Of a DNA stretch of 64,000 nucleotides, positions 56,071-64,000 are shown one piece after another. Within the stretch, counting starts at the first letter, position 1; the number at the start of each line of letters is the position of its first letter. The position numbers and the translations under genes are program-made. Origin of the DNA: Xenia sp. Carnegie-2017 (taxonomy: Eukaryota; Cnidaria; Anthozoa; Malacalcyonacea; Xeniidae); contig NW_025813481.1 in NCBI RefSeq assembly GCF_021976095.1, positions 5,456,222 to 5,520,221 on the forward strand. Reading direction: 5' to 3'. Below the pieces are notes generated by a model. It had not been told where the DNA came from, did not search any database, and was given only the letters and a program-made list of their open reading frames with translations.

Positions 56071-56170
56071 ATGGCAACTCTACTTTTCTCAACAAATCTT
56101 CAAAAATATTCATTATTAAAGAATTTAAGAGCTTCGCGTAGTTACATGATTGTTAGTGAAAGAGTGAAAG
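56071..56170 (+). CDS. Candidate first exon with a mitochondrial-type leader
   Basis: ATG at 56071 opens MATLLFSTNLQKYSLLKNLR then ASRSYMIVSERVK, ending at a donor AAG|GTTGAT. The leader has Arg, Lys, Ser and hydrophobic residues with no acids until near the end, as in mitochondrial targeting peptides. RSYMIVSERVK weakly recalls the beginning of mature enoyl-CoA hydratase (ECHS1), but I find no later exon of that gene in the window. Treat as a hypothesis. Confidence 0.4.
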
Positions 56171-56260
56171 GTTGATGATAAAAAGTTGAAAAGTTCTTGA
56201 TAGTTATCATCGCCATAAATCACCAATGGAAGAATTTACCACACGACAAAATCAATATTA

Positions 56261-56690
56261 AAGTAAATGGTATGAACCCGGGAGTATCGTTACATGTTTG
56301 TAAATGTAGATCGTTCAGGTTTGTATAGTAATATGAGGAGTTAAATGAGTGGGTGTTAATTGTGTATTGTTATTGTGAATTAGTATGAAGTATAATGTTT
56401 TAGTTGATCGTTTGTTTGTATTGTGAATAAGTCTTTTAAGGTGCTGGTAATTGTAAGTAATGCACAATACACACTTGACACCCACATTGACATCCACACA
56501 TCCTACCTACCTAATACACACAATACAATGACGTAAGAACCAGATAGTAAATGTGGCTAACCTGATGTTTACTCCTCATATGAGTCTGAAGACGACTACT
56601 GCTAAGGTTGCGAAACATCAGTCAACAACAAAACAGTCCTTCTCAGGATTGTACCAACCTGGACGATCTACATTTAGAAACATGATATTG
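56261..56690. mobile_element. Fold-back element, longer relative of the one at 9230
   Basis: The left arm (56261-56335) begins AAGTAAATGGTATGAACCCG and the right arm (56580-56690) ends CCTGGACGATCTACATTTAG. GACTACTGCTAAGGTTG and ACAGTCCTTCTCAGGA match the copy at 9230-9478. The two arms enclose about 240 bases with their own inverted motif (TATGAGGAGT/ACTCCTCATA) and a G/T-rich to A/C-rich inner pairing. Confidence 0.7.
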
Positions 56691-57475
56691 AAGTTGTTCA
56701 TATAGGAACTTGTTGAAAACTTTGCTTCACTTTATGTGACAACAGAGGTACTTTAATTCGCAAATTTTGATGATTTACATCTTCTCATAGAGTTTGATGA
56801 CACCGTTTTCAACTTACTAATGTTCATCAAAAGGTTTTGCCGGTTGTTCTGTCCCTTTCACAAAAATTTTGCTAGAATCAAATGTTGATAGAACGAATAA
56901 AAATGCAAAAACTGTGATTTTGTATTACAAAAGTATAGTAAAGTGGGACTGATACCCCCCACGAAGGTCATAATCAGATTAGCCAACTTCTGGCTTCAAT
57001 TATCTTACTATATTTTATACGTGGTGCTTTATCCAGTGTAATATACATATCAGTGAACTAAACTGACTCCATAATACTGAAAGGAAATAGCCAAATTGAT
57101 GATAGTTACACGACTCACTAGAAATTGTCATGTTGATGTAATGTCATAAATTGACATTCCTGATTTCTGAACCAATATTGCATATTTAATTTACTAAGCT
57201 TAACTTAATTCAAATTTAATTCACTTACACAATTGAAAGTTGTTTAATAAATATCAGAATATTACAAGTATATAAATTGAGTAAAATTGCTATCTATCTA
57301 ACAAAGACCAGGCTTGAATAACCGATTTATCCATACATAAACTGACAGTGGCTTTGAACAAAGAACCGTCTATCCACGCTTACAGATGGTGACGTTAAAA
57401 GCTTGATTCTGAAATTGCCCAAAAGAAATGAAACCAAAGAAAAGATATTCCATCAGAAAGATCTTCCAAAGATTA
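56691..57475. other. Stretch without recognised features
   Basis: AT-rich. No splice-bordered exon, no tandem repeat, and no match to the duplicated segments by eye. Confidence 0.35.
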
Positions 57476-58610
57476 GGGATATTACTCTGATGAGACGAAA
57501 TATGGATGTTTATTAGGGTTATTCGAAGTTTATGGAGATGAAAATAGTAATGTAAAGTTTAGATATTCGAATCTTAAGTGAGACGAAACACGGATGCTTA
57601 ATTGGGAAGTTTGATTCTTATTAAGGTAAAATTTTCTAATTTAAAGCCAATAAATATTTTGTGAAAAACTAACAAAACCTCCATCATCTTTCATTCCTAA
57701 AAAACAACATTTATTTAAATGAAAATAATCAAGTTTGAAGGGTTTAAGTGCTATTTTAAAAGCTTACATGAACATGGGTATTAGGGATTTTCGAGTCCTA
57801 GTAAGACAAAAGAGGGATGTTTAATAGAGATCTTACAGAGATGAAACAGGAATGCTTTAGTGGGAAGTCCGCGACGACTCTTATTGAGACAAAACTGTTC
57901 TAATTTAAAGCAAATAAACATACATGTTTTTCTTACTGTTTAATCTTCTTTCATTCCTAAAAAGAAACATTTATTTAAATGAAAACAATCAAGTTTGAAC
58001 GTTTTAAGTGCTAGTTAAGAACTTATAATGACATATGATGTAATATTTCGTCTTTGTTCCAAAGACATCATCAGACTTATGAGTCGAATAAGTCTGATGA
58101 TGTCTTTGGAATAAAAACCAAATATTACACCATCTTTAGAATGACATGGGTATTGGGGATATTCAATCGTACAGAGAAAAAGGGATTCTTAATTATGAAG
58201 TTCGGCTCTTATAGAGAAAAAACTGTTCTAACTTAAAGCAAATTAATATTCAGGGAAAAAAACTAACAAATCCTGCCTTGATTTTCTTCCTCTTTCATCC
58301 ATCCTCTTTCATTCCTAAAAAGAAACATTTAAATGAAAATGATGAAGTTCGAAAGATTTAAGTGTTACCCTTAGGGTTACCCTTTTAGTGTAAGATTTTA
58401 TTCTATTCTTGCTGTGCTTAAACAGGGATGCTTAATTGAGAGGTTTGTGTCTTGTTGAGACGAAACTGGGATACTTTATTGGGAAGTCTGACTCTTATTG
58501 AGACAAAACTGTTCTAATTTAAAGCCAATAAATACTTGGGAAGAAAACTAACAAATCCTGCCTTGATTTTCTTCCTCTTTCATCCATCCTCTTTCATTCC
58601 TAACAGAACA
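57476..58610. repeat. Four diverged tandem copies of a unit of about 250-350 bases
   Basis: Repeated landmarks in order are GAGACGAAAC(T/A)..GGGATGCTTA, GGGAAGT(T/C)TG(A)..CTCTTATTGAGACAAA, CTGTTCTAATTTAAAGC, AATAAATA..AACTAACAAA, TCTTTCATTCCTAAAAAG, AACATTTATTTAAATGAAAA and AAGTTTGAA..TTTAAGTGCTA. Landmarks begin near 57490, 57780, 58140 and 58425. The copies differ by indels and substitutions, so the duplication is not recent. No coding sequence. Confidence 0.75.
58037..58132. mobile_element. Near-perfect hairpin inside the tandem duplication
   Basis: TTCCAAAGACATCATCAGAC plus TTAT (58057-58080) and its exact reverse complement (58088-58111) flank a 7-base loop GAGTCGA. Outer, imperfect arms (TGTAATATTT and AAATATTACA) extend the structure to about 45 bases per side. 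Probably a very small fold-back transposon, but the shape also equals that of a microRNA precursor. Confidence 0.7.
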
Positions 58611-58612
58611 GA

Positions 58613-58907
58613 AAAAAAACTACACAGTAGAATTTTTTAAACTTGGCCATATTATAGATATTCATATTGTCTAAAATATATCCAAAATCTGGAGAGCGCA
58701 CAAAAATTTAAAAGGAATAATACTCCTTGAGAATGTACTCTGGTATAAACTGTGAAGTTGGCACCACTCTCGACAAATAGCTATAGTTAATTATATAAGA
58801 TCATATTAAGCGTATTCGTGTCATCCGACTTTGTTGATGATTTTCTACAACATATAATTATCTATATATTCTGGCCAAGTTTCAAAAAATTCTACCGTGC
58901 AGTTTTT
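58613..58907. mobile_element. MITE of about 295 bases
   Basis: The left end AAAAAACTACACAGTAGAAT then TTTTTAAACTTGGCC matches the reverse complement of the right end (GGCCAAGTTTCAAAAAATTC then TACCGTGCAGTTTTT) over about 35 bases. No coding capacity. Confidence 0.75.
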
Positions 58908-59011
58908 AAATTATAGGCTGCTAATTAAGAGAAATGGAAAGTACACTGTAATATAAATCTTAGTGTTTTCTTCAATTTCTTGACTTTTTATACATTTTTA
59001 TACTATAAACC

Positions 59012-62000
59012 TGTGAAATATGTTCATTGAAACTTTCACTTGTTTTATTTACTAACAAACACACACCGACGACTTTTTCTGACAGGTGTAAACAAAGCAA
59101 ACAACTGAGAAAGAAACAATGTGAAACATGGCGGCGTTACCTTTTTCTCCTCTCGTCGTAGTCATTTTAAATCATAGTTTCGCTTCTGCTTATAACTCTC
59201 AGATGCACACTTCACGACTGAAGTAATATTGCGAATTTTTCATAATATCAACGCAATTTAGCCTCAAATTACACCTACCGAGCCATTATCAAATGCAGTC
59301 ACACATCAAGATGGCCGCCATCTATTTATTTGACATCCATTTCATCCACCCCCCCCCCGACTTACACGTTTATTAATGCTTCAAACCCCTTCCTTGCTTG
59401 CCGCTTTCCCTGTACTGCCTTCGCCCCCCTGACTTACTGCTTTCCCTGTACTGTCTTGGGCCCCCCTTGACTTACTTTATACTGCAGATATTATAGGTCA
59501 CCATATTCATCAAATTATTCATCAAATTATACAAATTATTCAGTAAATATTTAAATTATTCATATTACTTCAAACTTATTCGGGTTCATTATGATCATTA
59601 CAGGAGTATTATAATTACTTTAAACTATTGACAAAAAGACAATTTACAATATTATTTTATCGCATTTATCTATCAAAATTGTGTGGGGCAATTTTGACAG
59701 ACAAAGCATTTAACTTAAACTTCATCTAAATAAAGTAGGAAGGAAGGAACTTCCAACTTTATTTAGATTGACAATTATACTTATAGTGGAGCCAAACTAT
59801 AATCTTAACTATATTACCATAAGCAAATTCACTGAACATCAATTCTGGGCTGGTTTTCCTTGAACAATTACCATTAACAGCATTATTATCATCGTTTCAC
59901 TTCAATTTCACTTGTATCGCCATCTGAAAATAGAATGTGTTTCCAATATATTTTAAACACAAAAACATATATTAAACATATTTCATTTTGATGAAGTAAA
60001 AAAAATGAAGATTTTTCATGTTTAAATTGGGTTGTAACATATACAACAAATTGCTCATCGTCGGTTTTCAAATTATGGCAAAAAAGAATGTTACTAAAAG
60101 AATGTATAATCTTTGAAGATGAGTCATCTCAAAAGCAATATCTGCAAATTACAACCATTTACAACACAACGCTTCAATAATTGACACAACAAAGTCAACT
60201 CATGGTTTGAAGAGTTCCGCAGAAGCCGCATTGTCATCAAAAACAAGCATCGTAAGGCAAAAACTGCAACGAAATTTTAGATGGAAAACATAACGAAGCA
60301 GCAAAAATCGACGCAGAATTGATAAAACGACACAGAATTTTAAAATCATCTCAAACGAGTGTGCCGTTAAACGCATATCAATTAACAAAACATACCATGT
60401 TTGTTGTCCATTATCTGCTGACATAACGTGCAATTTTTTCCCAATTACTCCATTTGCAGCCAGAGTCCATTGATTTTACTTCTTTCTAACACACTTCTTT
60501 TGCATTTGTAGCGCACCAATGTTCATTACATTGAACTCCACTGCTTACAAATCTTTGACGATGAGTCATCTCAAAGCAATATCTGCGAATTAAAACCATT
60601 CGCAACAACGCTTCAATAACCTGTGCGAGGAAACTTAAACAGAAGTTCAATTCTTGGTTTAAAATCGCATAAAACACTTAGGAAGAAATTCTTCTTTTCT
60701 CAAAAAACAGGCATCAAAAACATAACCAAGAAGCGAAAAACGTCAATCATGGCAGCGACTGTCGTACTTAAAAAAAAAACATCTGAAGAGACAATAACAA
60801 AACATACCAATTCTGTTTTTCATCTATAGTCCATAATCTCTAAAGACTTAGCCCAGTTTCTTCCCCAATAACATCAACATTTCATTGAAATAGTAATTTA
60901 GTCCAACTGCTGAGATGTTCACAACATATTTTTCTTTAACTCCATTGCTTAGATGGTCGAAACGAATTCACTGTTTTTGAGTCTATTGGCTTCTTGTCAT
61001 CAACGCGGGGTAAATTACTCCAGATTATCGTACTTTTGGTGAAAATCACCAAAAATTCAACAAACATTACAGTCATAAAACACATATTTTCGGACCAATT
61101 TATAAAAATTCCTGGGAATTTTTCAAAAGTTAGAAATGTTTTTAAAACATGTTGAAATGAAATAATTCTTTCTTCAAACAGTACATAAGCTGCTAATAAT
61201 TTCTACACGAAAAAAATATCACTGAAATAAATTCTCTGGAAATTTTCCATAATATTACAACAAACTAAGAAATCTTTGTACGCTTTTGTCAGAGTAATTT
61301 ACCCCTCATTGTCATTTAGCTCCACTATTGATTTGCATCACAGCTTTAGTTGCTTTCATATCTGAAATGATTAAGCACAGAAAAAGAAATATCATCTCAA
61401 GTATATTATTCATGAATGTAAATAAACTCATATAAACAATTACAACAACCAACCAGTTTTTGACGTTACAACTCCTTTCATTTATTGCAGCATGTTCTTC
61501 TTTCTTTTATGGGAGTCACACACAAACGAAATCCATCACCTTCTTCATTTTGCATGAGCTTAAACAAAAAGTGCTTAAAGAGACAAAATACAATTAGGAA
61601 GAAATCAAAACAGTCATATAATTGAAATACAGAAATAACAACTTCCTTTTATTCTTCTCTATCTTCTCGGCCTGCACGACAAGGAGCCTATTCCGTAACC
61701 TAACTAAGATCGGGATCGAGAGAGGTATATCCATAGTCCGGCGTGTGACAGTACCACCTCCCCGCTCGTCGTGGCCCGCATGCGCCTTATGTTTTTATGA
61801 TATACTTTCGAAACATGTGTTAAAAATGAAACATTTTGGAATTATATGGTCAGAAGTGAAACATTGTCGAAATATGTAATCAAAAAATTTTAACATTAAA
61901 TTTTTTAACATTGTTGAGAAATTTTTTTGTCAATGAGAATTTCCTACCCCTTCTGTTAAAGAAGTTGACATTTTTCAGAAAAATCACAATTGTTAATGTC

Positions 62001-64000
62001 ATTTTGGTACACTTGTAATGTTGGTTGGTACCAATACTCCTTCATGCATGCACAATCATTCTTTTTTTTTCAGTTTTCACATAATGAAAATTCAGGGAAG
62101 TCATTGGGTAGCTGGGTCAATGTGCGGTGACGCCACCCAGCCAGCAGAGCTGAAAAAAACAACAACATACAATTAACGATAATTAATACAAAACTGCAAA
62201 CAAGCAAACTTACCTCAGCAACGCAAGTTTCTTTCATTGTTGCTGAGATGGAAGTGGGCTTAATGGATTTGTTGACGTCTTGGCAAAGATACATGTCCCC
62301 GTATTGACCTTCAAGGCTAAACTCACCAGCTTAAACCTTACAATGACACCAACTACACACAATAACATAGACCCTTTTATCTTGCTCCCTCAGACAAACA
62401 AAGAAAATTTTCTTAACTTAACTGCTTGACTTAATTATCTAAGAATGTATCTTTATCAGAAAATTTCATTGCGGGAGCCTAATGGGGCGCTCTAGTCCGA
62501 CATGACCACGTTACGTTAAAGCGAGCTCCGAAGAACACGCAACCCGTCCTTTGTCAGGGACCTTCTCTCAGCGCACCTAGCTAAAGGGAGGGAAAAGGAG
62601 CAGGCCTTGTACCACATGATGATCATCTAAAGCAAAAAAAAAAGGAATGAGAAAAAAAACATTTTAATAATTATTCCCACCGTCGATAATCCTTGAACAG
62701 ATACTCAAGCTTTTCATCAGCTTGTCACCTGAAACAATAATCAAAATAACAGGAATTAAAAGCGAAATAGTATTAAATGATATGTTTCATTATTAACAAT
62801 CAACTAATGACCAACAACAGTAACTGTTTTAATATGTGTGTATTTTTATTACAAGACAACATATTCTTAAAAGCCTTCGTTTTGCTCTTTATAAGTTCAA
62901 ACACAGAAAAAAATCTAACTAAAATCATCATTTCATACAAACAATGTGTGCCGAAAACACCAGTTTTAATTAAAGTCATGAAAGCCGCGTTTGATGATGA
63001 AATCTTTGTGACTATCTATCTATAAACATCTTTACACTTTTCAAAAGATCACATTCACTTTCACTTTCAAAATACAAATTTCTTTCGTAAATATAAAGCA
63101 TTGTGTAAGTTGCGCTATTTATAACGGTTTGGCTTTCTGCTAATAAAGGAGTAACAATGAGCAAACTACTTACAACATGTGGCTTTGCGCTTCGTAAACA
63201 TTATACTTCGTGTATGGCGGTGTCAAAACTAAAACGAGAATTTCTTCTTTTAATGTATATTGCTCTATAAATCTATTTTTTGAGGATGGAGCAAGGGGCT
63301 GCTGAGTATTTGTCCATTGTTGCATATTTCAAATGGTTTTGAATAAACGTCGGAAATGTCGAAGAAAATCTTCCACCAATAATTAAATACAATACGATTT
63401 ATACGAGGTGATTTTCATCAGAATACCTTCTTTGAAAGTATTCCTGACGCTGGCAAACGTGAAAATCAAGTTGTTAGCACATCGCTTTCAACTTTATAGA
63501 TAATGGCTTCTTCTTCTAAAGGAAGCAAAACGAGAAATGTCAGTTCTCCTTAAAGTTGCTCTTCTTTGCCTTCATCTCATCAGACAAACAATCATAATTG
63601 TCACATGAAAACCAATACCAATACTTTGCAAAAATTATCAAATTCACAGTTTACTTTGAAATCATAGTCCAAACAAACTTACAGCCACCGTAAGGTTGCT
63701 GCAAAAGTGCAACGTCAATTTGCACAAGTTTAAATTCATCATATAAAATTGAAAATATTCAATCCGTACCACGCCCCAACAACGGCTTTTCTTTAATCTT
63801 TCTTCCAAGTTGACTTTTTGTAAAGCATTGATAAGTGCTTAGTCTCTTTTACCGGGAATTTTGTTGTAGATGGACAACATTTCGCATTAGACAGAATATT
63901 TCACAATAAAAAAAACCGTGTGTGAAAACCGAAACTCGTAAAATTGTAATTGTTCATTCCTTTTTATGCCAGAGAAACCGCAAGTTATTAGTTAGTAGCC
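59012..64000. repeat. Segment C of the large duplication (runs off the window)
   Basis: Starts within TGAAATATGTTCATTGAAAC, equal to A at about 20998, and follows A in the same order to the window end (equal to A at about 26590). Similarity is high through most of its length, with small indels and a few deletions such as at 61945 and 63470. It lacks the 21-bp array and the first 1.45 kb of segment A. Copies of the exon-like pieces are at 59923-59889, 60500-60390, 61360-61305 and 62330-62117. Confidence 0.85.
62117..62330 (-). CDS. Segment C copy of the LEGQYGDMYLC exon pair
   Basis: The upper exon reads FSLEGQYGDMYLCQDVNKSI then KPTSISATMKETCVAE to a GAG|GTAAGT donor at 62214-62212, and the lower exon (62149-62117) reads LCWLGGVTAH and TGA. 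Splice borders, frame and stop equal those in segment A, while the sequence before SLEG is shorter. Confidence 0.45.

Noticed and set aside
56071-56170. Firm call of ECHS1
   Set aside because: Only a weak similarity of about ten residues after a leader peptide, and no downstream exon in the window.

Overview
This is eukaryotic, animal DNA. It is AT-rich, its genes have many short introns with ordinary GT-AG borders, and three genes can be named from their products: a CIMIP2 (FAM166) ciliary microtubule inner protein, the nucleolar GTPase GNL1, and the BTB/BACK protein germ cell-less (GMCL). The mobile elements (Harbinger with a Myb-like partner gene, a LINE, fold-back elements, and a short-inverted-repeat element that opens with a GTTTATATGG-like end) resemble those I associate with cnidarians, especially anthozoans. 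A sponge or another early-branching animal is not excluded.

Layout. 1-96: tail of an unidentified gene. 0.8-2.5 kb: CIMIP2 (+), facing GNL1 (-, 18 exons, 2.7-6.0 kb). 6.2-7.4 kb: tRNA-like and GC-rich repeats. 7.7-13.2 kb: a five-exon gene (+) for an unusual GATA-like zinc-finger protein; its last intron holds about 90 copies of a 36-bp repeat. 13.3-14.4 kb: a G/T-rich minisatellite. 14.6-16.2 kb: a glutamine-rich putative nuclear protein (+). 16.5-19.6 kb: three further arrays around a 500-base assembly gap.

19.5-34 kb (segment A), 46.8-53.6 kb (B) and 59.0-64.0 kb (C) are copies of one large duplicated segment. A and B each follow an array of a 21-bp repeat, which runs for 6.6 kb before B. 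The copies carry small exon-like pieces on the minus strand with conserved splice sites, belonging to genes I do not recognise. A alone contains a Harbinger transposon (28.2-31.0 kb). Between A and the second array lies the 3' half of germ cell-less (-), cut off at a second 500-base gap, with a LINE inside a short-inverted-repeat element inside one intron. Between B and C is a divergent pair of candidate first exons (about 56.0 kb), then a four-copy tandem duplication and hairpin elements.

The named genes do not form a pathway. The main biological interest is structural: nested tandem repeats with higher-order organisation, a segmental duplication whose array units each resemble two splice donor sites, and a minisatellite grown from an exon-intron border. 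I found no convincing new multi-gene system. Reading-frame breaks of one base in CIMIP2 and one or more in germ cell-less suggest either residual assembly errors or early decay.
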